A stretch of DNA of 54,477 nucleotides from Limnohabitans sp. Lineage in GTDB: Bacteria > Pseudomonadota > Gammaproteobacteria > Burkholderiales > Burkholderiaceae_C. This document shows, one piece after another, positions 43,370 through 52,368 of the stretch. The notes under the pieces are model-generated. The model had not been told where the DNA came from. It saw only the letters and a list, made by a program, of their open reading frames with translations, and did no database searches. The stretch covers positions 1 through 54,477 of the forward strand of contig JAJTDK010000036.1 in assembly GCA_021300495.1 (NCBI GenBank), written 5' to 3'. How positions within the stretch are numbered: position 1 is the stretch's first letter; each line of letters opens with the position of its first letter. The position numbers and the translations under genes are program-made.

Positions 43370-45137
43370 TCAGACAGCCGCTAGGCGTTGGGCCAACGCC
43401 GCTTTGGTGTCAAGCAAGGCTTTGGGCATGTTGTAAGCCAACTGCTCAAAGTGCGTGTTGTGCAACTGGAGTTCTTGTTGCCAAGCCGCTTTGTCAATGC
43501 TGGTGACAGTTTTGAACTGATCGGCTGTGAAGCTCAAACCGGTCCAGTTCAACTCGCCATACGTGGGTGTGATGCCGAAGATGGTTTCTTGGCCTTGAGC
43601 CTGACCCTCTAAGCGATCGATCATCCATTTCAAGACGCGCATGTTGTCGCCATAACCTGGCCAGACAAACTTGCCCGCTTCGTCTTTGCGGAACCAATTG
43701 ACGCAGTAGATATTGGGCAACTTGTGACCACCGGCCTGTACCTTGGCGCCCACATCCAACCAGTGTTGGAAGTAGTCGCTCATGTTGTAACCGCAGAAGG
43801 GCAACATGGCAAATGACCAAAGGCACGGTGGTAGAGCGGCGGCCGCCGAAGATGAAGGCGTCGATGGACACGCCTGCGGCATCGTCCCAAGCAGGGTCTA
43901 GTGCGGGGTTGTTGATGGCAGACACGGTGAAGCGTGCATTGGCGTGCGCCGCTTTGGCGCCGGTCTCTTTGGCAATTTGAGGTGTCCAGTCTTTGCCTTG
44001 CCAATCAATTAAATGATCGGGCAATTTGCCGGTGTCTTTGTCCATGCCTTCCCACCACACGTCGCCGTCATCGGTCAAGGCTACGTTGGTGAAGATCACG
44101 TTTTTGCCCAAGCTGGCCATGCAGTTGGGGTTGGTGTGGTGGTTGGTACCCGGGGCCACGCCAAAGTAACCGGCCTCGGGGTTGATGGCCATCATCTTGC
44201 CGTTGGCTTGGGGTTTGATCCAAGCGATGTCGTCGCCAATGGTGGTGACTTTCCAGCCATTGAAGCCTTCGGGTGGCACCAGCATGGAGAAGTTTGTTTT
44301 GCCGCAAGCGCTGGGGAACGCGGCTGCCACGTGGTATTTTTTTCCTTGCGGATTGGTCACGCCCAAGATGAGCATGTGTTCGGCCAACCAACCTTGTTCG
44401 CGCCCCATGCTGGAGGCGATGCGCAAGGCCAAGCACTTTTTGCCCAGCAAGGCATTGCCGCCGTAGCCAGAACCGTAAGACCAAATTTCGCGAGTTTCTG
44501 GGTAGTGAACGATGTACTTGACGGTCGGGTTGCAAGGCCAAGAGGTGGTGTCTTTGGCGCCATTCACCAAAGGTGCACCCACGGTGTGCAAGCAGGGCAC
44601 AAACTCGCCATCGGTACCAATCACATCAAAAACCGCTTTGCCCATGCGGGTCATGAGCTTTTGGTTGACAGCCACGTAAGCGCTGTCTGTGAGTTCAATG
44701 CCGATGTGGGCAATGTGTGAGCCCAAAGGGCCCATGGAGAAAGGCACCACATACAGGGTTCGGCCTTGCATGCAACCGTCGAACAAGGGGTTCAAGGTTT
44801 GGCGCATTTCGGCGGGGGCCATCCAATTGTTGGTGGGGCCAGCGTTTTCTTTCTTCTCAGAGCAAATGTAAGTGCGGTCTTCGACGCGCGCCACATCAGA
44901 CGGATCAGAGCAAGCCAAAAAGCTGCCTGGGCGTTTTGCTGGGTTGAGCTTTTTGAAGGTGCCGTTGTCAACCAGAAGTTGGCAAAGGCGGTCGTATTCT
45001 TCTTCTGAGCCATCGCACCAGTACACATTGGCTGGCTTGCAAAGAGCCGCCATTTCTGCCACCCAAGCAATCAGCTTGGGGTTTTTGACATAGGCGGGGG
45101 TGTTCAGGTTCAAGCCCTGCATCACGGGTGAGTTCAT
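43370..45137 (-). pseudogene. pckG: Phosphoenolpyruvate carboxykinase (GTP), frameshifted in this sequence
   Basis: GTP-type PEP carboxykinase converts oxaloacetate to PEP at the start of gluconeogenesis. From the ATG at 45137 the protein is normal through the P-loop [23 protein letters not shown] and [15 protein letters not shown]. At about 43809-43815 the frame changes; the other frame continues as [20 protein letters not shown] to the stop at 43370-43372. About 35 codons of the family (TEARNW to RRDP) are missing, including part of the active-site lobe. As written it cannot be functional. The same kind of lesion is in recQ and mnmG, so sequence error is possible. Confidence 0.88.
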
Positions 45138-45313
45138 GGGGAAAGCTCCAAAGTTTAAAAATCGTTTTTTGAAAAGGCCTGTCCGTGCACCATGTGCGCA
45201 GAAATTGACTTTTTCAAAAAACGACAAGCGGGCTTGTAACCGGCCCGTAACCTGACCTGAATTTTAAAGACGATGGCAATAAAAGGGCTGTGAAAAAAAT
45301 TAATTCCTTTCAA

Positions 45314-45343
45314 AATGTATGCAAAACTTGCATAACCTGTCAA
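45314..45343 (-). promoter_or_regulatory. pckG promoter with operator in the spacer
   Basis: On the minus strand a perfect TTGACA (45343-45338) and a TACATT -10-like element (45319-45314) are 18 bases apart. The spacer is filled by the palindrome TATGCAA-AAC-TTGCATA (45318-45334). A palindrome between -35 and -10 is the classic place for a repressor. The leader to the pckG start would be about 170 bases. The rest of the 305-base region 45138-45442 holds only the terminator at 45371 and no gene. Confidence 0.6.
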
Positions 45344-45370
45344 TAGATGAAAAACGCTTCAATTTTCTGG

Positions 45371-45400
45371 AAAAAAAACCCGCCTGCAATGGGGCGGGTT
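45371..45400 (-). terminator. Rho-independent terminator of the 44-residue membrane protein gene
   Basis: AACCCGCC (45377-45384) and GGCGGGTT (45393-45400) form an 8-bp stem with an 8-base loop. Eight A residues (45371-45378) become the U tract when read on the minus strand. It ends the small gene that stops at 45443. Confidence 0.88.
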
Positions 45401-45442
45401 GTGTCGGAGCCAGCTTAAGAACAAGCCAGTGACGCGTTGGCT

Positions 45443-45577
45443 TTAGGCCATGAAAACGGCAATGAAAGCCAGCAAGAAAATGAGAACTGCGCCAACCACG
45501 GGAATGACGACGGGAATGTGTTTAACAACAGCTTCAACTGGATCTTGAGATTCGTGAGAATCGTTGTGTGCGGACAT
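45443..45577 (-). CDS. Small single-helix membrane protein, 44 residues
   Basis: A 44-codon gene, MSAHNDSHES then QDPVEAVVKH and a single membrane helix (IPVVIPVVGAVLIFLLAFIA) to the C-terminus. GAGG seven bases before the ATG and a terminator 43 bases after the stop support expression. The His/Asp/Ser-rich N-terminus would face the cytoplasm or periplasm. It is not a known subunit that I can name. It lies 26 bases after the recQ stop on the same strand. Confidence 0.78.
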   Translation of the reverse strand: MSAHNDSHESQDPVEAVVKHIPVVIPVVGAVLIFLLAFIAVFMA

Positions 45578-45603
45578 GAAAAAACCTCGGTTTGATTAGC
45601 CGG

Positions 45604-47200
45604 CTATTTTAGCTGAACACGGCACACTTGCAAGACTTCTTGGCCGTAGGCTTCGAGCTTTTTGGCGCCAATGCCACTGATTCCGTTCAGGTCATTGAGG
45701 CTCTGAGGGTCGGCACTGGCAATCAAGGCCAAGGTGGCGTCGTGAAAAATGACATAGGCTGGCAGGTTGTGTTCTTTGGCAACCTCTGAGCGCCAAGCTT
45801 TTAAGTTGATGTACCTCACCAAGGCCTCTTGGTTTAAATTGGCAGCGGCTGGGCTTGGGGCTTGTGACTTGCGGCTTCGTTTCTCTGCTTTCTGACTCAC
45901 AGATTCGCGAAGGAGCACACTGATTTCGCCGCGCAATACCGCCCGTGAACCCTCTGTCAATTGCAGCGTGTTGAAAACTTGCCCCTGCACATTCAAGGCG
46001 CCCATGGCAATAAGTTGTCTTAAAACACCGCGCAATTGCACCTCACTGAAATTGGCGCCGATGCCAAAAGTGCTTAGCTTTGCATGGCCATATTGCGATA
46101 CCTTTTCGGTAGATTTGCCGCGCACGATGTCCATGATGTGGCCAGAGCCGAACGAAAAGCCACTGTGTTGTTCAGCGCGAAACACAGTGGACAGTAATTT
46201 TCGAGCGGCATCGGTGCCATCCCAAACAGCGGGTGGATTCAAGCAGTTGCGCCTTTGGTTAACGACATCTTGCAGACCGTAGGCCATCCACGCGTTGGCA
46301 CGCAAACCGTCGCGCCCAGCGCGCCCGGTTTCTTGGTAATAACCTTCGATGTTTTTAGGCATGTCCAGATGCGCTACAAATCGAACATCGGGTTTGTCAA
46401 TGCCCATGCCAAAAGCAATGGTGGCGACCATGACAACACCTTCATCTCGCAAAAATCGATCTTGGTGTTTTTGACGAATGGCCGCGTCTAAGCCCGCATG
46501 GTAGGGCAGTGCATCGATGCCCGTTTGGGCCAACATTTCGGCCACTTCTTCAACGCGTTTGCGCGACTGACAATAGACCACACCCGCTTCACCTTCGTGC
46601 TCACGCTCAATGAATCGAAGCAATTGCGCTGAGGCATCTTTTTTTTCAACAATGGTGTACCGAATGTTGGGCCGATCAAAGCTGCTGATGAAAAGCTGGG
46701 CGTCTTCAAGCTGAAGACGCTCAATGATGTCGGCGCGAGTTAGGGCATCGGCGGTGGCCGTGAGCGCCACCCTTGGCACAAAGGGCATCCAGTTGCGCTA
46801 AAAATCGGGGTGTATTGATGCGCTCTGGCGCTGCATAGAGCAGCGTGACTTCACCCCGGCGCAGGCGCTGCTCGATGGTTTGAGCATCCTCTGGTGAGAG
46901 TGTGGAATTTAAAAAAGCAGCACTGACCCCAGCCTCGTGCAAGGCACCAACTTGGTCGTGCATGAGTGCAATGAGGGGCGACACCACAATGGTGATTCCC
47001 TGCCCTGCGCTTTGTCTGGCAATGGCTGGTATTTGATAACACAAGCTCTTGCCGCCGCCTGTGGGCATGAGCACCAAGGCGTCGTGGCCGCTGGTGACAT
47101 GCTCGATGATGTTGCGCTGCGGCCCTCTAAACGACTCATAGCCAAAGACTTCACTGAGGATGCTCAGAATATTGGGAGGGTTAAGGACTTCGGTAGACAC
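45604..47200 (-). pseudogene. recQ: ATP-dependent DNA helicase RecQ, frameshifted in this sequence
   Basis: From the ATG at 47200 the protein has motif I MPTGGGKSLCYQIPA and proceeds to [11 protein letters not shown]. At about 46780-46790 the frame changes. The other frame resumes as [18 protein letters not shown] and then carries motif VI ([12 protein letters not shown]), the RQC region and the HRDC domain ([11 protein letters not shown]) to 45604. About 40-45 codons are lost, including the DEAH box, so ATP hydrolysis would be abolished. The junction reads sensibly in both frames over GTGCCAAGG, suggesting a deletion between short repeats. RecQ unwinds DNA in recombination and fork repair. 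Confidence 0.87.
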
Positions 47201-47312
47201 AGCATGTATTGTCTCCGAAGCGCTGGTGTGCTTTTGAAACCTGAACGGTCAATTTCAAGGTATTTGATTGCAAGTGGCTTCAAGCGGCGCTGATGTTTTT
47301 TACAATAAGGGC

Positions 47313-48359
47313 ATGAAACCTTTGAACTACACTCGCGCCCAAGCTCTACCAGCCATTCTGGAAAAACGCATTGCCATCCTCGATGGCGCCATGGGCACCA
47401 TGATTCAGCGCTTCAAATTGAGCGAAGCCGATTACCGTGGTGAGCGCTTCAAAGACTTTCCCAAAGACGTCAAGGGCAACAACGAACTGCTCAGTCTCAC
47501 ACGCCCTGATGTGATTCGCGATATTCACGAAGGCTATTTGGCGGCTGGCGCCGACATGATCGAAACCAACACCTTTGGCGCCACCACCATTGCGCAAGAA
47601 GATTACAAAATGGCCGACTTGGCCATTGAAATGAACCGCGCTTCTGCGGCCTTGGCGCGCGCTGCCTGCGATAAGTTTTCCACACCCGACAAACCTCGCT
47701 ATGCCGTGGGCGCCTTGGGCCCAACCCCCAAGACCGCCAGCATCAGCCCCGACGTGAACGACCCCGGCGCGCGCAATGTGGACTTTGAAACTTTACGCAA
47801 AGCCTATTACGAACAAACCCAAGCCTTGGTGGAGGGCGGCGTGGACGTGTTATTGGTGGAAACCATCTTTGACACACTCAACGCCAAAGCCGCCCTGTTT
47901 GCCATTGAAGAATATTTTGAAAACAGTGGTGAGCGCCTGCCCCTCATCATCAGTGGCACCGTGACCGATGCCTCTGGCCGCATCTTGAGTGGCCAAACCG
48001 TCACCGCGTTTTGGCACAGCGTGCGCCATTCGCGTCCTTTGGCCATTGGCCTGAACTGCGCTTTGGGGGCCACGCTCATGCGACCCTACATTCAAGAACT
48101 GGCCAAAGTGGCGGACGACACCTTCATCAGCTGCTACCCCAATGCCGGCTTGCCCAACCCCATGAGCGACACCGGCTTTGATGAGACGCCCGAAGTGACC
48201 AGTCGTTTGTTGCATGAGTTTGCAGCGGAAGGCTTGGTGAACATTGTGGGTGGCTGTTGCGGCACCACGCCAGATCACATTGGGGCTATTCAGCAAGCGG
48301 TGAGCCCTCTTGCACCCAGAGGATTGCATGTTGGGGCGTTTTACAAGGAAGCCGCCTGA
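47313..48359 (+). CDS. metH: Methionine synthase part 1: homocysteine methyltransferase domain
   Basis: 348 residues from the ATG at 47313. It is only the first module of Met[12 protein letters not shown] at the start, [15 protein letters not shown], and the zinc-binding cysteines in GLNCALGAT and [10 protein letters not shown]. The folate, cobalamin and reactivation modules are in a second gene starting at 52369. MetH transfers a methyl group from methylcobalamin to homocysteine. A split MetH is known in Burkholderiales, so this is not a broken gene. Here a cyanate operon separates the halves. It is divergent from recQ. Confidence 0.92.
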   Translation: MKPLNYTRAQALPAILEKRIAILDGAMGTMIQRFKLSEADYRGERFKDFPKDVKGNNELLSLTRPDVIRDIHEGYLAAGADMIETNTFGATTIAQEDYKMADLAIEMNRASAALARAACDKFSTPDKPRYAVGALGPTPKTASISPDVNDPGARNVDFETLRKAYYEQTQALVEGGVDVLLVETIFDTLNAKAALFAIEEYFENSGERLPLIISGTVTDASGRILSGQTVTAFWHSVRHSRPLAIGLNCALGATLMRPYIQELAKVADDTFISCYPNAGLPNPMSDTGFDETPEVTSRLLHEFAAEGLVNIVGGCCGTTPDHIGAIQQAVSPLAPRGLHVGAFYKEAA

Positions 48360-48414
48360 GTTGGTGCTTTCAACTTCAGTGGCGCACCAAATCACAACGT
48401 GCAAGGCGAATGTG

Positions 48415-48431
48415 TGCGCCGTTTTGGTGCG
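48415..48431. promoter_or_regulatory. NtrC-like binding site 1
   Basis: TGCGCCGTTTTGGTGCG matches the NtrC pattern TGCACC-N5-GGTGCA with only three changes. It lies about 90 bases upstream of the sigma54 promoter, a usual enhancer distance. Confidence 0.6.
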
Positions 48432-48459
48432 GCGGCCCGTCTGCATTTGAAGTATCAGC

Positions 48460-48476
48460 GCACCTTACCTAGGTGC
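48460..48476. promoter_or_regulatory. NtrC-like palindrome 2
   Basis: GCACCTTACCTAGGTGC is a palindrome with GCACC and GGTGC arms, but with a seven-base spacer instead of five. It may be a second, weaker NtrC site. Confidence 0.4.
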
Positions 48477-48517
48477 TAAAGCGCCAAGTCACTCAATCAG
48501 CAAAGCCGGTTAAGAGC

Positions 48518-48533
48518 TGGCGCGTTGTTTGCA
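48518..48533 (+). promoter_or_regulatory. Sigma54 (-24/-12) promoter of the cyanate operon
   Basis: TGGCGCGTTGTTTGCA has the required GG, ten bases, GC spacing and is close to the TGGCACG-N4-TTGCA consensus. Transcription would start near 48544. This rules out the upstream ATG at 48529 and fixes the gene start at 48568. With NtrC-like sites upstream it implies nitrogen-limitation control. Confidence 0.68.
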
Positions 48534-48567
48534 TAGTGCCTCTTGTCTTCACAGAAAAGAGGTTGCC

Positions 48568-49974
48568 ATGTCTGAGTTCTTTGACCCCTATAACGCCGAT
48601 CGCCCATTGATGCTCAAATGTAGCTGTGGTCGCGATCACTCCCCCGCTGACCACCATGCAGAAATTGCTGCCGATGCCGCCGCAGCCACTTTGCGTGCGC
48701 GATCAGAAACTGCCGAGTTTGAAGCCTACAGCCAAGAGTTCATTGAAGCTACCTTGGTCAAAGCATTGTTTCCACACGACCAAGAGCGTCGAAACTTCTT
48801 GCGCGCGGTGGGCAAGAAAACCGCCATGGCCGCCATTGCCAGCGTGTTGCCCGTGGCCAGTTTGCAAGCCATGGCGCAAGAAAAAGGGCCACTTGAAAAA
48901 CCAAACTTGAAGATTGGTTTTATTCCAATCACTTGCGCTACGCCGCTCATCATGGCGCACCCCTTGGGCTTCTACAGCAAGCAAGGCTTGAATGTGGAAG
49001 TGACCAAAACAGCGGGCTGGGCCTTGATTCGCGACAAGATGATCAACAAGGAATATGACGCGTCCCACTTTTTGTCGCCCATGCCTTTGGCCATCAGCAT
49101 GGGGCTCGGTGCCAACACCACACCCATGAATGTGGCCACCATTCAAAACGTCAACGGCCAAGCCATTACCTTGAGCCTCAAACACAAATCAAACCGCGAT
49201 CCAAAGAACTGGAAGGGATTTAAGTTTGGTGTGCCGTTTGATTACTCCATGCACAACTTCTTGCTGCGCTACTACTTGGCAGAAAACGGTTTGAACCCCG
49301 ATACCGATGTGCAAATTCGCGTCATTCCACCTGCAGAGATGGTGGCCAACTTGCGCGCCGGCAACATCGATGGTTTCTTAGGCCCCGATCCTTTCAATCA
49401 GCGCGCGGTATTTGATGAGGTGGGCTTCATTCACATTCTCACCAAAGATTTGTGGAATGGCCATCCTTGCTGCGCATTCGGCACCAGCACTGAGTTCATC
49501 CAAAAAAATCCGAACACCTTTGCGGCGCTGTTCCGTGCAGTGCTCACCGCAGCCGCGATGGCACGCTTGCCAGGCAACCGTGAGTTGATTTCCAAGGTGA
49601 TTTCGCCCACGCAGTACTTGAATCAGCCCGAAGCGGTCATTAGCCAAGTATTGACGGGCAAATTTGCAGATGGCTTGGGCAAGATTCAAAACGTGCCCGA
49701 CCGCGCAGATTTTGACCCCATGCCTTGGCAGAGTTTGGCGGTGTGGATGCTCACGCAAATGAAGCGTTGGGGATATATCAAAGGCAATGTGGATTACAAG
49801 CAAATTGCCGAAAAAGTTTTCCTGATTACCGATGCGCGCAAACACATGAAGGATTTGGGGCAAACCGTGCCACCTGGAGGTAACTACATCAAGCACAAGA
49901 TCATGGGCAAAGAGTTTGATGCGTCCAAACCCGAAGAGTATTTGAAAAGCTTTGCCATTCAAAAGATGGGTTGA
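48568..49974 (+). CDS. NrtA/CmpA-type ABC transporter substrate-binding protein, probably for cyanate
   Basis: 468 residues from the ATG at 48568. An unusual N-terminal segment of about 75 residues contains CSCGRDH and several histidines. It precedes a Tat-like signal (RRNFLRAVGKKTAMAAIAS). The binding domain follows: LKIGFIPITCATPLIMA, FGVPFDYSMHNFLLRYYL, NIDGFLGPDPFNQRAVF. NrtA/CmpA relatives bind nitrate, bicarbonate or cyanate. The cyanase gene downstream makes cyanate the best guess. The Cys/His-rich leader before the signal is odd for an exported protein and may bind metal. Confidence 0.85.
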   Translation: MSEFFDPYNADRPLMLKCSCGRDHSPADHHAEIAADAAAATLRARSETAEFEAYSQEFIEATLVKALFPHDQERRNFLRAVGKKTAMAAIASVLPVASLQAMAQEKGPLEKPNLKIGFIPITCATPLIMAHPLGFYSKQGLNVEVTKTAGWALIRDKMINKEYDASHFLSPMPLAISMGLGANTTPMNVATIQNVNGQAITLSLKHKSNRDPKNWKGFKFGVPFDYSMHNFLLRYYLAENGLNPDTDVQIRVIPPAEMVANLRAGNIDGFLGPDPFNQRAVFDEVGFIHILTKDLWNGHPCCAFGTSTEFIQKNPNTFAALFRAVLTAAAMARLPGNRELISKVISPTQYLNQPEAVISQVLTGKFADGLGKIQNVPDRADFDPMPWQSLAVWMLTQMKRWGYIKGNVDYKQIAEKVFLITDARKHMKDLGQTVPPGGNYIKHKIMGKEFDASKPEEYLKSFAIQKMG

Positions 49975-49980
49975 TTGATT

Positions 49981-50847
49981 GTGAACACCATTTCAATTAA
50001 CTTGCGAGCGGCCTTGGTTTCATTTTTGATCTTGGTTTTTTTCTTAGGTGCGTGGCAGCTTTCATCGCAGGGACCCTCGATTGGTGCTGCAACAAAAGTG
50101 GGTGCGACGGCAGAAGAAATTGAATATCAAAAGATGATGGGCAAAGACCCGGGCGCCAGCAAGAGCACGGGCTTTCCGCCGCCCGTCGAGGTTGCCAAGG
50201 CTGTGCTCAAACAGCTGTCCAATCCGTTTTATGACAACGGCCCCAACGACAAAGGCATTGGCATTCAATTGGCGCATTCTTTGGGCCGCGTCGGTTTGGG
50301 TTTCGCGTTGGCGGTGTTGGTGGCGTTGCCCTTGGGTTTTTTAATTGGCATGTCGCCGCTCATGCAAAAAGCCTTTGATCCGTTTATTCAAGTGCTGAAG
50401 CCCATCAGTCCGTTGGCCTGGATGCCTTTGGCTTTGTACACCTTGAAGGACTCCAGCATCAGCGGCATTTTTGTGATCTTCATTTGCTCGGTGTGGCCCA
50501 TGTTGATTAACACCGCGTTTGGTGTGGCATCGGTCAAACGTGAATGGCTGAATGTGGCCAATACCTTGGAAGTGAACCCGCTTCGCAAAGCCTTCTTAGT
50601 GATCTTGCCAGCGGCTGCGCCCACCATTGTGACGGGCATGCGCATCAGCATGGGCATTGCCTGGTTGGTGATTGTGGCCGCAGAAATGTTGGTGGGCGGC
50701 ACCGGCATTGGTTACTTTGTTTGGAACGAGTGGAACAACTTGTCTCTGGTGAATGTGATCTTTGCGGTGCTGGTGATTGGTGTGGTGGGCATGTTGCTCG
50801 ACATGGCGTTTGCCAAGCTGCAAAAAGGGGTGACCTATGTTGAATGA
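49981..50847 (+). CDS. ABC transporter permease, NrtB/SsuC type (probably cyanate)
   Basis: 288 residues from the GTG at 49981; a TTG at 49975, right after the previous stop, is an alternative. The first helix and a periplasmic loop of about 65 residues are followed by five more helices. The permease signature LEVNPLRKAFLVILPAAAPTIVTGMRISMGIAWLVIVAAEM is of the NrtB/TauC/SsuC family. The stop overlaps the ATPase start by 11 bases, showing translational coupling. Confidence 0.9.
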   Translation: MNTISINLRAALVSFLILVFFLGAWQLSSQGPSIGAATKVGATAEEIEYQKMMGKDPGASKSTGFPPPVEVAKAVLKQLSNPFYDNGPNDKGIGIQLAHSLGRVGLGFALAVLVALPLGFLIGMSPLMQKAFDPFIQVLKPISPLAWMPLALYTLKDSSISGIFVIFICSVWPMLINTAFGVASVKREWLNVANTLEVNPLRKAFLVILPAAAPTIVTGMRISMGIAWLVIVAAEMLVGGTGIGYFVWNEWNNLSLVNVIFAVLVIGVVGMLLDMAFAKLQKGVTYVE

Positions 50848-51694
50848 ACAAGCTGTTTTGCAAACGACGTCTCAAGCTGCGGCGCAGAGTGTTTTGGTAC
50901 AACCAGGATTTTTAAAAATCGAAAAGCTGGCCAAAACGTATGTGGCTGATAAGCCGGTGTTTGCTGACGTGTCGTTCACGGTCGCTCGCGGTGAGTTTGT
51001 TTGCATCATCGGCCATTCTGGCTGTGGCAAAACCACCGTCTTGAATGTGTTGGCTGGATTGGACACCGCCACTGAGGGCCATGCGTTCATGGACGGCCGA
51101 GAAATTGCAGGGCCCAGTTTGGAGCGCGGCGTGGTGTTTCAAAGTCACGCCCTCATGCCTTGGCTCACCGTGCGTCAAAACATTGCGTTTGCTGTGAAGT
51201 CGAAGTGGCCCGATTGGAAAACACCCGAAGTCAATGCACATGTGGAAAAGCATGTCGACATGGTGGGCTTGTTGCCTGCGATTGACAAAAAGCCCAGCCA
51301 GTTGTCGGGCGGCATGAAGCAACGCGTTGGCATTGCAAGAGCCTTTGCCATTCAACCCAAGATGCTTTTGCTAGACGAACCCTTTGGCGCATTGGACGCA
51401 TTAACCCGCGGCACCATTCAAGACGAACTCATGGGCATTGTTCGTCAAACACAGCAAACTGTTTTCATGATCACTCACGATGTGGACGAAGCCATTTTGT
51501 TGTCTGATCGAATATTGCTCATGAGCAATGGCAACGAGCACAAAGGCCATTACGTGCCGGGTGGCTTGGCCGAGGTGGTGGTCAACCCCTTGCCGCGCGA
51601 TCGAACTCGCGCGCAGCTTCATCATCTGCCAGGCTATTACGACGTTAGAAATCACATCGTTGATTTCTTAGTGTCACGCGCCAAAGCGCATTAA
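50837..51694 (+). CDS. ABC transporter ATP-binding protein, NrtD/SsuB type (probably cyanate)
   Basis: 285 residues. Walker A GHSGCGKTTVLN, Q-loop VFQSHALMPWLTV, signature LSGGMKQRVGIARA, Walker B MLLLDEPFGALDALT and the switch histidine in MITHDVDEAIL. It energises uptake with the preceding permease and binding protein. The extra C-terminal tail (RTRAQLHHLPGYYDVRNHIVDFL) is typical of NrtD-type subunits. It ends 40 bases before cynS. Confidence 0.92.
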   Translation: MLNEQAVLQTTSQAAAQSVLVQPGFLKIEKLAKTYVADKPVFADVSFTVARGEFVCIIGHSGCGKTTVLNVLAGLDTATEGHAFMDGREIAGPSLERGVVFQSHALMPWLTVRQNIAFAVKSKWPDWKTPEVNAHVEKHVDMVGLLPAIDKKPSQLSGGMKQRVGIARAFAIQPKMLLLDEPFGALDALTRGTIQDELMGIVRQTQQTVFMITHDVDEAILLSDRILLMSNGNEHKGHYVPGGLAEVVVNPLPRDRTRAQLHHLPGYYDVRNHIVDFLVSRAKAH

Positions 51695-51734
51695 ATTCCT
51701 TCTCATTTTTTTAACTTTCATTGACGAGGCTCTT

Positions 51735-52178
51735 ATGAACCGTTTAGACATCACAGAAAAAATCATCAGCACCAAAGTGTCCAAAGGCATTAAATGGAGC
51801 GACGTGGCCGACAAAGTAGGCTTGTCCAAAGAGTGGGTCACAGCCGCTTGTTTGGGGCAAATGACGCTCGACGCCAAGCAAGCGAAGGTCATCGGCAAAA
51901 TTTTTGGGCTGACAGCAGAGGAGCAAAAGTGGTTGCAAGTGGTTCCCTACAAAGGCTCGCTGCCCACAGCCGTCCCTACCGACCCGCTGATTTACCGCTG
52001 GTACGAAATTGTGAGCGTCTATGGCACCACCATCAAAGAGCTGATTCACGAGGAGTTCGGTGACGGCATCATGAGCGCCATCGATTTCAGCATGGACATT
52101 GTTCGTCAGCCAGACCCCAAAGGCGACCGCGTGAATGTGGTGTTGTCGGGCAAATTCTTACCCTACAAGCAGTACTGA
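51735..52178 (+). CDS. cynS: Cyanate hydratase (cyanase)
   Basis: 147 residues, full length. The N-terminal helical DNA-binding-like domain and the C-terminal catalytic domain are intact. Catalytic residues are Arg88 and Glu91 (YRWYE) and Ser114 (IMSAIDF), matching Arg96, Glu99 and Ser122 of the E. coli enzyme. It converts cyanate and bicarbonate to ammonia and CO2. With the ABC transporter it lets the cell use cyanate as a nitrogen source and removes a toxic compound. No carbonic anhydrase (cynT) accompanies it here. Confidence 0.97.
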   Translation: MNRLDITEKIISTKVSKGIKWSDVADKVGLSKEWVTAACLGQMTLDAKQAKVIGKIFGLTAEEQKWLQVVPYKGSLPTAVPTDPLIYRWYEIVSVYGTTIKELIHEEFGDGIMSAIDFSMDIVRQPDPKGDRVNVVLSGKFLPYKQY

Positions 52179-52245
52179 TCTCCTTGGCGGGTAGAAAAAG
52201 CCCGCGTTGTCGTCGCTGCTACCTTGGCCGTGGTTAAAATACGCA

Positions 52246-52325
52246 CATTCCCAAGGAGCGTTGCAGCCCGCCAGCCATTTCGGCCGCGGGTCAGGCTTGG
52301 GGCTCAATTCGGGGCTTTGCCCCCT
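52246..52325 (+). ncRNA. S-adenosylhomocysteine (SAH) riboswitch upstream of metH part 2
   Basis: The stretch from 52250 carries the SAH riboswitch core. P1 arms are CCCAAG (52250-52255) and CTTGGG (52296-52301), with the conserved GGAGCGTTGC inside. P2 arms are CCCGC (52267-52271) and GCGGG (52286-52290), followed by the conserved TCAGGCTTGG. A GGGGC-TTT-GCCCC hairpin follows at 52311-52323. These riboswitches turn on genes of SAH removal and methionine regeneration when SAH is high. The gene start is 46 bases downstream. Confidence 0.9.
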
Positions 52326-52368
52326 TTCTATTGCAAACCACGCTCACCTGCGATTCAAGGGGTGAGTT

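Noticed and set aside
52184-52204. GCGGG...CCCGC hairpin after cynS as a terminator
   Set aside because: The stem is short and no T tract follows, so termination there is not supported.
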